From: Streptomyces chromofuscus
GTDB taxonomy: Bacteria > Actinomycetota > Actinomycetes > Streptomycetales > Streptomycetaceae
DNA: 64,000 bases
Reading direction: 5' to 3'
NCBI RefSeq assembly: GCF_015160875.1
Contig: NZ_CP063374.1
Span: forward strand, 4,901,501 to 4,965,500
Every line of letters begins with the position of its first letter. The stretch's first letter is position 1. The translations under genes and the position numbers were made by a program. Positions 14,618 to 23,989 of this stretch are shown piece after piece. The notes beneath the pieces were generated by a model, which was not told the origin of the DNA, searched no databases, and saw only the letters and a list, made by a program, of their open reading frames with translations.

Positions 14618-16371
14618 CAGTACTTACGCTCCATCGGCTGGTAGCGGGTCTGGACGACCGGCTTGTAGTCGAGACGGACGGTTTCGGACCCGTCGGCGCC
14701 GACCTCGCGGTACGCCATGGTGTGGCGCATGAAGTTGACGTCGTCGCGGTTGGGGTAGTCCTCGCGGTAGTGACCGCCGCGGGACTCCTTGCGGGCCAGC
14801 GCGGAGACCGCCATGACCTCGGCCAGGTCGAGCAGGTTGCCCAGCTCGATGGCCTCCAGCAGGTCCGTGTTGAACCGCTTGCCCTTGTCCTGGATCGCCA
14901 CGTTCTTGTACCGCTCGCGCAGCTCGGCGATCTTCTCGACCGCCGTCTTGATCGTCTGCTCGGTGCGGAACACCATGACGTTGGCGTCCATGGTCTCCTG
15001 CAGCTCACGCCGCAGGGTGGCCACGCGCTCGTTGCCCGTCGACGTCCGCAGCCGCTCGATCTGCGCCACGACGAGGGACTCCGGGTTCTCCGGCAGCTCG
15101 ACGAAGGACGCCTTCTGCGAGTACTCCGCCGCCGCGATACCGGCGCGCTTGCCGAACACGTTGATGTCCAGCAGCGAGTTGGTGCCGAGGCGGTTGGCGC
15201 CGTGCACGGACACGCAGGCGACCTCGCCGGCGGCGTACAGGCCCGGCACGACGGTGGTGTTGTCCGCCAGGACCTCACCCTCGACGTTGGTCGGGATGCC
15301 GCCCATCGCGTAGTGCGCGGTCGGCTGGATCGGGATCGGGTCCGTGTACGGCTCGATGCCCAGGTAGGTGCGCGCGAACTCGGTGATGTCCGGGAGCTTG
15401 GCGTCCAGCTGCTCCGGCGGCAGGTGGGTGAGGTCCAGGTAGACGTGGTCGCCCTCGGGGCCGCAGCCGCGCCCCTCGCGGATCTCGGTGTAGATGGAGC
15501 GCGACACGACGTCACGGGACGCCAGGTCCTTCATCACCGGCGCGTACTTCTCCATGAAGCGCTCGCCGTCCTTGTTGCGCAGGATGCCGCCCTCACCGCG
15601 GGCGCCCTCCGTGAGCAGGATGCCCATGCGCCAGATGCCGGTCGGGTGGAACTGGAAGAACTCCATGTCCTCCAGCGGCAGCCCGCGCCGGTACACGGCC
15701 GCCTGGCCGTCACCGGTCAGCGTGTGCGCGTTCGACGTCACCTTGAAGAACTTGCCGGTGCCGCCGGAGGCGTAGATCACGGCCTTCGCCTGGAAGACGT
15801 GGATCTCGCCGGTGGCCAGCTCGTACGCCACGACACCGGCCGAGTGCTTGACGCCGTCGACCTCGGTGATCAGCTGGTCCAGGACGTAGAACTCGTTGAA
15901 GAACTCCACGCCCTCCTTGACGCAGTTCTGGTACAGCGTCTGGAGGATCATGTGACCGGTGCGGTCGGCCGCGTAGCAGGAGCGGCGGACCGGGGCCTCG
16001 CCGTGGTTGCGGCTGTGACCGCCGAAGCGGCGCTGGTCGATCGTGCCGTTCGGGGTCCGGTTGAACGGCAGGCCCATCTTCTCCAGGTCGAGGACCGAGT
16101 CGATGGCCTCCTTCGCCAGGATCTCGGCGGCGTCCTGGTCGACCAGGTAGTCACCGCCCTTGACCGTGTCGAAGGTGTGCCACTCCCAGTTGTCCTCCTC
16201 CACGTTGGCCAGCGCCGCGGCCATGCCGCCCTGCGCGGCGCCCGTGTGGGAGCGGGTCGGGTAGAGCTTGGTCAGCACGGCGGTGCGGCTGCGCTTCGTC
16301 GACTCGATGGCCGCGCGCATGCCCGCGCCGCCGGCGCCGACGATGACGGTGTCGTACTTGTGGATCTTCAT
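14617..16371 (-). CDS. sdhA: Succinate dehydrogenase flavoprotein subunit
   Basis: The 584-residue catalytic subunit of complex II oxidises succinate to fumarate. Seen: the FAD-binding VIVGAGGAGMRAA (residues about 9-21), the flavin-attachment motif SHTGAAQGGM, the active-site region GGHSRNHGEAPVRRSCYA (about 115-132), PTAHYAMGGI and HGANRLGTNSLLD, all typical. The length matches the family. It is followed with a one-base overlap by sdhB and preceded 22 bases away by sdhD. Confidence 0.98.
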   Translation of the reverse strand: MKIHKYDTVIVGAGGAGMRAAIESTKRSRTAVLTKLYPTRSHTGAAQGGMAAALANVEEDNWEWHTFDTVKGGDYLVDQDAAEILAKEAIDSVLDLEKMGLPFNRTPNGTIDQRRFGGHSRNHGEAPVRRSCYAADRTGHMILQTLYQNCVKEGVEFFNEFYVLDQLITEVDGVKHSAGVVAYELATGEIHVFQAKAVIYASGGTGKFFKVTSNAHTLTGDGQAAVYRRGLPLEDMEFFQFHPTGIWRMGILLTEGARGEGGILRNKDGERFMEKYAPVMKDLASRDVVSRSIYTEIREGRGCGPEGDHVYLDLTHLPPEQLDAKLPDITEFARTYLGIEPYTDPIPIQPTAHYAMGGIPTNVEGEVLADNTTVVPGLYAAGEVACVSVHGANRLGTNSLLDINVFGKRAGIAAAEYSQKASFVELPENPESLVVAQIERLRTSTGNERVATLRRELQETMDANVMVFRTEQTIKTAVEKIAELRERYKNVAIQDKGKRFNTDLLEAIELGNLLDLAEVMAVSALARKESRGGHYREDYPNRDDVNFMRHTMAYREVGADGSETVRLDYKPVVQTRYQPMERKY

Positions 16372-16393
16372 CAGGAGTACCTCAGCCCCGTGC

Positions 16394-16888
16394 CTAGCGG
16401 ATGTTCGGGTCGAAGGTGAAGATCACCAGCGTGCCCAGCAGGATGGTGAACACCGTGGCGGTGTACAGCAGGCCCTTCAGCCACAGGCGCGTATTCGCGC
16501 GCTCCGCGTAGTCGTTGATGATCGTGCGCAGACCGTTGGCGCCGTGCAGCATCGCCAGCCACAGCATCAGCAGGTCCCAGACCTGCCAGAACGGGGACGC
16601 CCAGCGGCCCGCCACGAAGGCGAAACCGACCTTGGAGACGCCGCCGTCCAGCACGAGCTGGATCAGCAGGTGGCCGATGACCAGGACGACCAGCACGATG
16701 CCGGACAGCCGCATGAACAGCCAGGCGGCCATCTCGAAGTTGCCGCGGGTGGTCCGCGGGGTCTTCTTGGTGCGCTTGCGCGGCGGCTCGATCAGCGGTG
16801 CCGGGTTGTCGACCGTGTAGACGGAGGCGCCCTCGACGGGGCCGATGCCGGAGCCGGTGGTCTCGGTGGTGACGGTGTTGTTCGACAT
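16394..16888 (-). CDS. sdhD: Succinate dehydrogenase membrane anchor subunit
   Basis: The 164-residue hydrophobic anchor has three membrane helices after a roughly 55-residue soluble leader. WLFMRLSGIVLVVLVIGHLL carries the His expected at the haem, and LHGANGLRTIINDY is the conserved loop of actinobacterial SdhD. The start at 16888 (MSNNTV) is favoured; the frame is open nine codons further up. It sits between sdhC and sdhA in the same operon and helps form the quinone site. Confidence 0.93.
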   Translation of the reverse strand: MSNNTVTTETTGSGIGPVEGASVYTVDNPAPLIEPPRKRTKKTPRTTRGNFEMAAWLFMRLSGIVLVVLVIGHLLIQLVLDGGVSKVGFAFVAGRWASPFWQVWDLLMLWLAMLHGANGLRTIINDYAERANTRLWLKGLLYTATVFTILLGTLVIFTFDPNIR

Positions 16889-16895
16889 GCGCGCG

Positions 16896-17276
16896 TCAGC
16901 TCCCGAAGAATTCACGAGCGGCGTGGCCGAGGACGGGGTAGATCGCCCCGACCATCAGGACGACCCAGACGGCCATGACGGTCCAGAACATCTGCTTCTG
17001 GTAACGCGGGCCCTTCGACCAGAAGTCGACGGCGATGACGCGCAGGCCGTTGAGCGCGTGGAAGAGGATGGCGGCGACGAGGCCGTACTCCAGCACGGCG
17101 ACGAGCGGCGTCTTGTAGGTGGCCACGACGTCGTCGTACGCCTCGGGGGAGACGCGGACGAGTGCGGTGTCCAGCACGTGTACGAACAGGAAGAAGAAGA
17201 TGAGGACGCCGGTGACTCGGTGAGCCACCCAGGACCACATTCCTTCCCGGCCGCGGTACAGCGTTCCAGCCGGCAC
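16896..17276 (-). CDS. sdhC: Succinate dehydrogenase cytochrome b556 subunit
   Basis: The 126-residue anchor has three helices, with WVAHRVTGVLIFFFLFVHV containing the conserved Ser/His-Arg and a haem-ligand His, and FHALNGLRVIAVDFW as the second conserved block. The GTG at 17276 (VPAGTLYRGREG) is chosen because GGAGG lies about nine bases upstream and the family starts here; the frame remains open 25 codons upstream. First gene of sdhCDAB. SdhC and SdhD share the LNGLRVI/ANGLRTI motif, as expected of related anchors. Confidence 0.94.
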   Translation of the reverse strand: MPAGTLYRGREGMWSWVAHRVTGVLIFFFLFVHVLDTALVRVSPEAYDDVVATYKTPLVAVLEYGLVAAILFHALNGLRVIAVDFWSKGPRYQKQMFWTVMAVWVVLMVGAIYPVLGHAAREFFGS

Positions 17277-17466
17277 GGAAGAACCCTCCGGGAGCGGGGA
17301 CTGGGGCCTGCCGGCTTCGGTGTCGGACGGGCCCGGCCGGGTACGGTCCACCGGCCCCCAGCATCGTAGCGACGCGCCGCCGCTCGGCTGAGCCGGGGTC
17401 TGGCGGTGTGATCAAAGTGGCACGCGGATGGGTGAGGACTGCGGCTTATGGGGCGGGGTGTCCGGT

Positions 17467-18009
17467 TCACTGACCGGGTGTGGCGCCGTTTTGGCTGGTC
17501 GTGGGGTTCTTCGCGTCCCTGAGGGCGTACACCAGCCGTCCCCTCGCCAGGCGGCGCAGTTCCTCCGCCGCAACCTCCCGCTCCTCCTCCGGTTCGTTCG
17601 CCAATCGTGACCGGATGGCGGCCAGAAGGCGGTCGAGCGCCTCGTCCGGGGGCACCTCGTCCAGGCAGATGACGAACACGTGTCCGAACCGCGCCTCGTA
17701 GGCGGCGTTGGCCGCGTTCAGTGCCGTGTGGGCCGCCGAGTAGGCGCCGTCGGGCAGCCGGGGCAGCGACTCGGCTTCCAGTGCCTCCGCCAGATCCGCC
17801 GGTGTCAGGTCGTACGCCGCCTCGTCCGCCGCCGCCAGCAGGGCGCTCGCGTCCGGGTACGGGCGGTGGTCGGCGACCCGCCCGGCCCAGCGGAGGCTGT
17901 GCAGGCAGCTCAGCAGCAGGTGCCGCAGGTCCTCGGCGGGCGCGGTGTTGACGTGCTCGACCGGTATGGCGACTCGGCCGGGGAGGTCTGGGAGACGGTG
18001 CGCGGGCAG
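17467..18009 (-). CDS. OHCU decarboxylase-like protein with a probable CTG start
   Basis: In the family, 2-oxo-4-hydroxy-4-carboxy-5-ureidoimidazoline decarboxylase acts in urate breakdown. Seen: DHRPYPDASALLAAADEAA, NAANAAYEARFGHVFVICL and NEPEEEREVAAEELRRLARG, the late motifs of the family, over about 180 residues. No ATG, GTG or TTG exists in frame before 17679, although homology extends well upstream; the only plausible start is a CTG at 18009 preceded by CGAGGACC. The usual HPRIG-type motif with the catalytic His is replaced by ESLPRLPDG, so activity is doubtful. It diverges from the hexosaminidase gene. Confidence 0.78.
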   Translation of the reverse strand: MPAHRLPDLPGRVAIPVEHVNTAPAEDLRHLLLSCLHSLRWAGRVADHRPYPDASALLAAADEAAYDLTPADLAEALEAESLPRLPDGAYSAAHTALNAANAAYEARFGHVFVICLDEVPPDEALDRLLAAIRSRLANEPEEEREVAAEELRRLARGRLVYALRDAKNPTTSQNGATPGQ

Positions 18010-18173
18010 CGTGGGTCCTCGTGGGCGTCGCGTGTGTCGGCGGGGGTTTCTGTGAGAGATGTGCCGTCACGTTATCGAGAGTGCTCAGAGGGTGTTCGAG
18101 GGATACCTGAATTTCACCCGGACGGGAGAGTTTATGGACGCGGGGTGGACGCTCGACGTCGTACGTTGGCTGG

Positions 18174-19811
18174 GTGAGCCAGCACAGGCGCCGGCCGCCG
18201 GCGCGGAGCGTGAAGCAGAGGCGGTTGCTGATAGCGGTGGTCGCCGCCGTGATGGTGCTCGCCGGATTGAGTGTGGGCCTGTGGGCGTGGGGCGCCGGAC
18301 CGGCCGGTCCGGCGGCCCGGGCGCCGGGTGTCGCGAGCCCGTCCGACCCTGCGGCGGCGGCCGCGCCGAGCCCCACCCGCTCCTACCCCCTGTCCACGGC
18401 CCCGCGCACCATTCCGGCCGTGCGTGACCACACCCCGGCGCGCGGTCCCGGCTGGCGGCCCGAGCGGGGGCAGCGGGTCGTGGTGAGCGACGCCGGGCTG
18501 GCCGACGAGGGGCGGCTGATAGCCGGCGAGCTGGGGCTGACCTACGCGGGGGAGAAGGGGGACGACCGGGCGGGCGATCTGCGGCTGGAGCTCGACGGGG
18601 ACCAGGGGGCGAACCAGGAGTCGTACACCCTGACCGTCCGCGACGGCCGGGTCGGCATCAGCGCGCCCGGTGAGGCGGGGGTCTTCTACGGGACCCGCAC
18701 CCTCAAGCAGGCCGTGCACGACGGCGGCACGGCGCCCGAGGGGGTCGTACGGGACGCACCGGCCAAGCAGCGGCGCGGACTGATGCTGGACATCGCCCGC
18801 AAGCACTTCACAGCCGACTGGATCGAGGACCGGGTGCGGGAGCTGGGCGACCTCAAGTTCAACGAGCTGGGGCTGCACTTCTCCGACGACCAGGGATTTC
18901 GCATCGCGTCCGACTCGCACCCCGAGATCGTGTCGAGGCAGCATCTGTCCAAGGCGGAGGTACGCCGGATCGTCCGGCTGGCCGAGAGCCGGCACATCAC
19001 CGTCGTACCGGAGATCGACTCGCCGGGACACCTCGGCGCGGTGATCGCCGCGCACCCGGACCTCCAGTTGCGCAACGCCCAGGGGGTCGCGGCCACCGGA
19101 GCCGTCGACATGGCGAATCCGGCGGCCGCGAAGATCGTCGACGAGCTGCTCGACGAGTACGCCGGTCTGTTCCCGGGGAACCGGTGGCACCTCGGCGGCG
19201 ACGAGTACCGGGCCCTGACCGCGTCCGACCCACAGGCCTCGTACCCGCAGCTCGCGGCCGCCGCGCGGGAGGCGTACGGCTCCGGCGGGACCGTCGCCGA
19301 CCTCGCCACCGGCTGGCTCAACGACCGCGCCGCCACGGTCCGTGCCCACGACCGCACGCCCCGCGCGTGGAACGACGGTTTCTACGCCGGCACGTCCGTG
19401 CGGCCCGACGAGGACATCGAGGTCGCGTACTGGACGGGCAAGGAGATCGGGGCGCGGCAGCCGGCGGATTACCTGAGCGCGGGGCGCGAGGTCCTCAACT
19501 ACAACGACGAGTTCCTGTACTACGTCCTCGGCCAGCCGCAGACCTTCGTCTACCCGACGGGACAGCGGATCTACGAGCAGTGGACGCCGCGCGTGCTGCG
19601 CGGGACGCAGCCGGTGGCGGCGCGCTACGACGGGCAGATCCTCGGCGGCTCGTTCGCGGTGTGGTGCGACCTCGCGAACTCCCAGACGCAGGCGCAGGTC
19701 GCGGCGGGGATAAGGATGCCGCTGCGGGCGACCGTCCAGAAACTGTGGGACGCGGGCGAGCCGGAGCTGTCCTGGACGCAGTTCCGCGCACTGGCGGACC
19801 GGCTCGACTGA
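18174..19811 (+). CDS. Secreted beta-N-acetylhexosaminidase (GH20)
   Basis: A 545-residue exported glycosidase releasing terminal GlcNAc, for example from chitin or wall fragments. An N-terminal basic region and hydrophobic helix (about residues 17-40) form a signal or anchor, followed by an Ala/Pro/Ser linker. The GH20b-like N-domain precedes the catalytic barrel: GLMLDIARKHF, LHFSDDQGFRI, VVPEIDSPGHLGA and HLGGDEY with the catalytic Asp343-Glu344 pair, later ARAWNDGF-like (RTPRAWNDGFY) and YWTG. All key residues are present. The GTG at 18174 is the first start before the signal sequence. Confidence 0.93.
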   Translation: MSQHRRRPPARSVKQRRLLIAVVAAVMVLAGLSVGLWAWGAGPAGPAARAPGVASPSDPAAAAAPSPTRSYPLSTAPRTIPAVRDHTPARGPGWRPERGQRVVVSDAGLADEGRLIAGELGLTYAGEKGDDRAGDLRLELDGDQGANQESYTLTVRDGRVGISAPGEAGVFYGTRTLKQAVHDGGTAPEGVVRDAPAKQRRGLMLDIARKHFTADWIEDRVRELGDLKFNELGLHFSDDQGFRIASDSHPEIVSRQHLSKAEVRRIVRLAESRHITVVPEIDSPGHLGAVIAAHPDLQLRNAQGVAATGAVDMANPAAAKIVDELLDEYAGLFPGNRWHLGGDEYRALTASDPQASYPQLAAAAREAYGSGGTVADLATGWLNDRAATVRAHDRTPRAWNDGFYAGTSVRPDEDIEVAYWTGKEIGARQPADYLSAGREVLNYNDEFLYYVLGQPQTFVYPTGQRIYEQWTPRVLRGTQPVAARYDGQILGGSFAVWCDLANSQTQAQVAAGIRMPLRATVQKLWDAGEPELSWTQFRALADRLD

Positions 19812-19998
19812 GCGGACGGGGCGATCCGGCCCGAAAGCGGGATGCACCGACAGCGGCCCCGCTCCGTTGGCCGAAAATCTCTTCTCCCGATTCCTTCACC
19901 GACTCTCTGTCGTGCCGGTGTGACAGTACGGCAGGATGGCGCGCAGTAAGGGGAAGTGCGGGCTCCGTAAGGATGGCGCCCCGGGACGGGAGGCGTGA

Positions 19999-20607
19999 AT
20001 GAGCCTGGTGGAACTGATCGCGCAGGCCGACGAACGCGGGCTGGCCGTCAGCGCGCTGGCTTGTTTGGATCGGTGCGTGCCCCTGCTGGGCGGCGACGAC
20101 GAGGTGCTGCGGCCGCTGTGGGCGAACCTGACGGACAACGGCGACGCCGGCGAGTGGGGCGCGCTGGTCGACAAGGCACGTGCGCAGTTGGGCGTGGCGG
20201 ACGTCGTGGACGCCGAGGACGTCGAGGACGAGGCCGCCCTGCTGGTCCGCCGGATGCTGGCCGCCGCCCCGGCCGTGCGGTCCGCCGCCGAGGCGCGGGT
20301 GTGGGCCGACGGCTGCTCGGTGGCGTCCCTGCAGGTCCACCGTCTGCTCGACCCCGCGGAGGACGGCGCGGCCCCGGCCGGCCCGCCGTCCGGGGCCCTG
20401 GAATCCGCCCGCGCGGGGGAGACCCCCGGCGAGGGCAGTGCGGAAGCCATGTCCCCGCTCGTCACCGCGGAACTGCGCCGCCAGATCACCGTCCTGGAAC
20501 TGCTCACCGAGCACGGCACGGCCGGCCTGCGCCGCGCCCTGGAGGTGTCGACGGAGGGGCGGCGGGTCCTGCGCGCGGTGGTGTCCCGCCGGGCCCGGCA
20601 CGCCTAG
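19999..20607 (+). CDS. Conserved actinobacterial protein of unknown function
   Basis: The 202-residue, mostly helical, acidic protein has no membrane segment. I recognise no domain. It begins LVELIAQADERGLAVSALACLDRC and contains a long run of Asp/Glu/Ala (VVDAEDVEDEAALLVRRM), then a Pro/Gly-rich hinge near residues 120-150 and a C-terminal helical segment with two Arg-rich turns. GGGAGG lies seven bases before the ATG. Its strand and base composition agree with its neighbours, so it is probably native. Confidence 0.7.
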   Translation: MSLVELIAQADERGLAVSALACLDRCVPLLGGDDEVLRPLWANLTDNGDAGEWGALVDKARAQLGVADVVDAEDVEDEAALLVRRMLAAAPAVRSAAEARVWADGCSVASLQVHRLLDPAEDGAAPAGPPSGALESARAGETPGEGSAEAMSPLVTAELRRQITVLELLTEHGTAGLRRALEVSTEGRRVLRAVVSRRARHA

Positions 20608-20768
20608 CCGCGCGCCCGAGGGGAGAGCCCCGGATCCGGGATCGCAAACCCGGTCGCGGGCGGAAATCCTGTGCCCGTCCTCGGAAGGCGTTGGGGCGGT
20701 CCTGCGCCGGTTGCGGGCAGTGGCCGCAGGCGCGTGACGAATCGTCGCCGCGGTGCGCTTTTCCGAGT

Positions 20769-21185
20769 GTGACGACCGAGACTGTGACGACGAGCGACGC
20801 GGGGACGACCCCCGACAACAGGCCTTCAGCAGCGGCGAAGCCGATGCGATGGGCGGCGGACGCGGTGGCGACCCTGCGGGAGGGGGCGCGGTTGCGGCTC
20901 GACTACTCCGCGCAGTCCCTGTGGCGCGCCGACCGGGTGATCGACGAACTGCGCCGTGAGGGCACCCCCTACGCCGCCGCGGAGAACATCCTGCGCGGCC
21001 TCGGCGCCTACGCCGGTGAGGTGATCGTCCGGCAGGGCGGCGCCGAGTGGTGGGCGAGCGGCGGGGACCACTGGATCCGCACGCCGGACGGGCGCCTGTG
21101 GGACCCCATCGACGAGGCCCGCCGCTGCTTCACGGGCGACGGCTCGCTGCGGCTGCTCTGCCGCGACGCGACGCGGGACGCGTGA
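20769..21185 (+). CDS. Conserved protein, paralogue of the gene at 42223
   Basis: The 138-residue protein shares with 42223-42654 the pattern LxLDYSxxSL, ID-x-LRR-x-G, LxGLGAYxGEVxVR-x-GAxW and MPDGRxW/TPDGRLW followed by P-x-x-x-x-x-x-F. I do not know a function; it looks like a small single-domain family common in Streptomyces. The GTG at 20769 is chosen although no ribosome-binding site is seen; an internal ATG at 20844 is possible. It ends 56 bases before the convergent FG-GAP gene, with a strong hairpin between. Confidence 0.75.
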   Translation: MTTETVTTSDAGTTPDNRPSAAAKPMRWAADAVATLREGARLRLDYSAQSLWRADRVIDELRREGTPYAAAENILRGLGAYAGEVIVRQGGAEWWASGGDHWIRTPDGRLWDPIDEARRCFTGDGSLRLLCRDATRDA

Positions 21186-21188
21186 AGC

Positions 21189-21225
21189 GGCCGGGGGTCC
21201 CGTGCGGTGCACGGGACCCCCGGCC
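21189..21225. terminator. Bidirectional terminator
   Basis: A 17-bp perfect inverted repeat (GGCCGGGGGTCCCGTGC and its complement) with a three-base loop lies in the 56-base gap between two convergent genes. It is one of the strongest hairpins in the window. Confidence 0.85.
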
Positions 21226-21241
21226 CGGGAGCGGTGGAGCG

Positions 21242-23989
21242 TTACGGCGTCAGCGTCTGGCCGAGGTAGCCGGCCGTCGGCGTGCCGAGGGTGGTCTTGC
21301 TGTAGATCACCGTCTGCGTGTAGCCGAGGCCCGTGCTGTTGCTCGGCATGTACATCACCACACCGTCGGTGCCGTCCTCGCCCTCCGCCCCGAAGGTGAG
21401 CGCGGCGCGTCCGTAGCCGGACAGGTCGGTGAGCGAGACGGCCGAGCCGAACCTGTCGTTCTTCTCGGTCGCGCCCGGGACGCCGGAGGTGTCCTGCGAG
21501 ACGAACAGCGCGCCGGTGCCGCTGATCCCGGACGAGCTGCCCTTGAACAGGAACGCGCCGCCCGCGTTGGCCTGGGCCACGCCGCTGCGGGTGATGTCCT
21601 CGGCCGGGGCGCCGGCGAGGACGTCCGGGTAGCCGTCGGCGTTGTAGTCGCCCACGGACACCGACTGGCCGAGGGTGTCGCCGGTCTCGTTGACGTCGGG
21701 GACGCCGGTCGTGTCCTGGTGGACGACCCGCATGCCGGTGGTGGTGAAGCCGGTCGACGCGCCGAACAGCATCGTCACCTGGCCGCCCGACTTCGCCCCG
21801 GACTCGGTCGCGGACGGCTGGCCGATGACGATGTCGTCGTAGCCGTTGGCGTTGAAGTCGCCGGCCGCGATGGACCGGCCGCCCTTCACGGAGAGCACCC
21901 CGGCCTTGGTCAGGCCCTTCGCCGAGCCCGCGAACCGGACCACGCGGCCGATGCCGCCGGTGTCGCGGTAGTTGAGGGCGACGTCCGCGTAGCCGTCCCG
22001 GTTGAAGTCGCCGGCCGCGGCGTCCAGCCAGCCGACCGAGCCGGTGGCGGTGGTGATCGTGCCCGCCGTCGTGGTCGAGCCGGTCAGCCGGACGTTGTAG
22101 TTGCCGCCCCTGCCGGTGCCGGCCGAGAAGACGTCCGCCTTGCCGTCGCCGTTGAAGTCGCCGACGGCGACGGTGGAGCCGAGCCTGGCGCCGGCCGCCG
22201 TGACCCCGGACGTGGTGTACGAGAAGCCGGTGGTGAAGCCGGGGCCGTACATCACGGTCACCGAGCCGCGGTCGGTGCCGGCGGTGTCGTCCTCGCCGGG
22301 CGTGCCGATCGCGAGGTCGGCGCGGCCGTCGCCGTTGACGTCACCCCAGGCGGTGGAGGCGCCGAAGCTGTCACCGGTCTCGGTGGTGCCGGGGACACCG
22401 GTGCTGTTCTGGGTGAGCGCCACCTTCTTCGAGGTGACGGGGCCGGTGAGGCCGCCCGGTATCACCGTGACGCGGTTCCCCCTGGGCGTGGCGGCGACCA
22501 GGTCGCTGATGCCGTCGCGGTTGTAGTCGGAGGTGGGCAGGGCGTGCGAGATGCCCGGGGTCTTGGCGAGGGCGGCGACCAGGCCCAGCTTCGGGTACAG
22601 GTTGAGGCCCGGGCAGGCGGTGGCGTTGGTGTCCTTGTGCCCGAAGACGCGCGGGAGGGTGATCTGCGTGCCCAGCGGGATCTTGTTGCCGCTCAGGCCC
22701 AGCGCCGCGCCGGAGGTCAGCGTGACCTTGCTGGTCGGGTCGACGCCGTACATCCCGAACTTCCAGGCGATGAGCCGGGCCATCGCGTCGAGCGCCGCGC
22801 GGGTCGGCTTCGCCGACTCGAAGTTGCCGAGGTAGGAGACGCCGAGCGTGTTGGTGTTGAAGCCGACGTCGTGCGCGCCGACGACCGGCAGGTCCATGCC
22901 GCCGCTGCGGCCCTCGAAGATCTGGCCGCACTTGTCGACGACGAAGTTGTAGCCGATGTCGAAGTAGCCCTGCGCGAAGTGCCCCTGCTGGATGGTCCGC
23001 AGCCGGGCGGGGGTCTCGGCGCAGGAGAGCGTGTTGTCGGCGTCGATGCCGGTGTGGTGGACGACGGCGGCCCTGATGTCGGTCCCGTAGCTCGGCGTGC
23101 CGTCGTAGTCCGTCGACGCCCCCCACTGGGCCTGCGTGATGATCGGGGGCTTGACGACCGTGGAGGGGCGCGGGGCCGGGACGGTCGGGCTGGGAGAGGC
23201 CGACGGGGTTGTCGAGGGGGAGCCGCTGGGCGACTGCGTCACCGTCGGGGAGCCGCTCGGCGTGCCCGGGTCGGTGGGTGTGGCCGTGTCCGTCGGTGCG
23301 GCCGTGTCCGTCGGTGCGGCCGTGTCGGTCGGTGTGCCCGTGTCCGGTGGCGTCTCCGTCGCCGTCACCGTCTCGGTCGGAACCGCCGGTTCGCTCGTCG
23401 TCGGCCCCGTGGTCTCCGCGACGAACGCCGCCGGCTGCGTGCCGCCCTTCGGGTCCGTGCCCGGGTCCAGCAGCCGGACGTCCATGCCGGCCGGCTGACC
23501 GCCCACCTCGACGCCGTCCGCGTTCACCACGCGCACCTCGATGCCGTCGGAGTCGCCGGTCCACACCGACTCCGTGCCGCCGCGGGCCTGCTCGCCCTCG
23601 GCTCCGTCGGCCTGGTTCGGCTCGAGCACCAGCTTCTGCCAGCCCGACCACTCGCCGGTCACCAGGTCCCGGGTCCGCACCTCGGGCGTTCCCTTGGCCT
23701 GCGCCTCGGGTTCGTTCCAGGTCAGCACGACCGCGCTGAAGCGGTCGGTGTCCTGCTTCGCCAATCCCTTGCGGCCCGCGCCACGATCTTCGAGCTTGAG
23801 CGTGTGGATCGACGGCTTACGGCTCTCCTGCTTGGCGTCGGCGGGCGCGGACGGTTCCGCGATCGCGTACGTCACGACGCCGGCGCCGCTCAGCACGACG
23901 GCTCCCACCGTCAACCACGCGCGTCTTTTGAAGCTGAGCGGTTTGTACGCATGCGACGTACGACCCGTACGTCGAGCACGGCGATTCAA
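21242..23989 (-). CDS. Secreted PGRP/amidase-type protein with FG-GAP repeats
   Basis: An exported protein of about 915 residues. After a basic leader and a hydrophobic signal helix there is a linker with TPTDT-type repeats, then an N-acetylmuramoyl-L-alanine amidase/peptidoglycan-recognition domain: ITQAQWGA, VVHHTGIDADN, YNFVVDKCGQIFEGR, VGAHDVGFNTNTLGV and FGHKDTNATACPG. The His, Tyr and Cys/His zinc positions look conserved. The C-terminal half carries about seven FG-GAP/VCBS units of the DxNxDGxxD type (DYNRDGISD, DVNGDGRAD, DFNGDGKAD and so on), forming a calcium-binding beta-propeller. TTG at 23989 and GTG at 24001 are both plausible starts. Confidence 0.9.
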   Translation of the reverse strand: MNRRARRTGRTSHAYKPLSFKRRAWLTVGAVVLSGAGVVTYAIAEPSAPADAKQESRKPSIHTLKLEDRGAGRKGLAKQDTDRFSAVVLTWNEPEAQAKGTPEVRTRDLVTGEWSGWQKLVLEPNQADGAEGEQARGGTESVWTGDSDGIEVRVVNADGVEVGGQPAGMDVRLLDPGTDPKGGTQPAAFVAETTGPTTSEPAVPTETVTATETPPDTGTPTDTAAPTDTAAPTDTATPTDPGTPSGSPTVTQSPSGSPSTTPSASPSPTVPAPRPSTVVKPPIITQAQWGASTDYDGTPSYGTDIRAAVVHHTGIDADNTLSCAETPARLRTIQQGHFAQGYFDIGYNFVVDKCGQIFEGRSGGMDLPVVGAHDVGFNTNTLGVSYLGNFESAKPTRAALDAMARLIAWKFGMYGVDPTSKVTLTSGAALGLSGNKIPLGTQITLPRVFGHKDTNATACPGLNLYPKLGLVAALAKTPGISHALPTSDYNRDGISDLVAATPRGNRVTVIPGGLTGPVTSKKVALTQNSTGVPGTTETGDSFGASTAWGDVNGDGRADLAIGTPGEDDTAGTDRGSVTVMYGPGFTTGFSYTTSGVTAAGARLGSTVAVGDFNGDGKADVFSAGTGRGGNYNVRLTGSTTTAGTITTATGSVGWLDAAAGDFNRDGYADVALNYRDTGGIGRVVRFAGSAKGLTKAGVLSVKGGRSIAAGDFNANGYDDIVIGQPSATESGAKSGGQVTMLFGASTGFTTTGMRVVHQDTTGVPDVNETGDTLGQSVSVGDYNADGYPDVLAGAPAEDITRSGVAQANAGGAFLFKGSSSGISGTGALFVSQDTSGVPGATEKNDRFGSAVSLTDLSGYGRAALTFGAEGEDGTDGVVMYMPSNSTGLGYTQTVIYSKTTLGTPTAGYLGQTLTP

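Noticed and set aside
14722..16419. A 565-codon plus-strand frame opposite sdhA
   Set aside because: sdhA is unmistakable on the other strand; the plus frame is its shadow.
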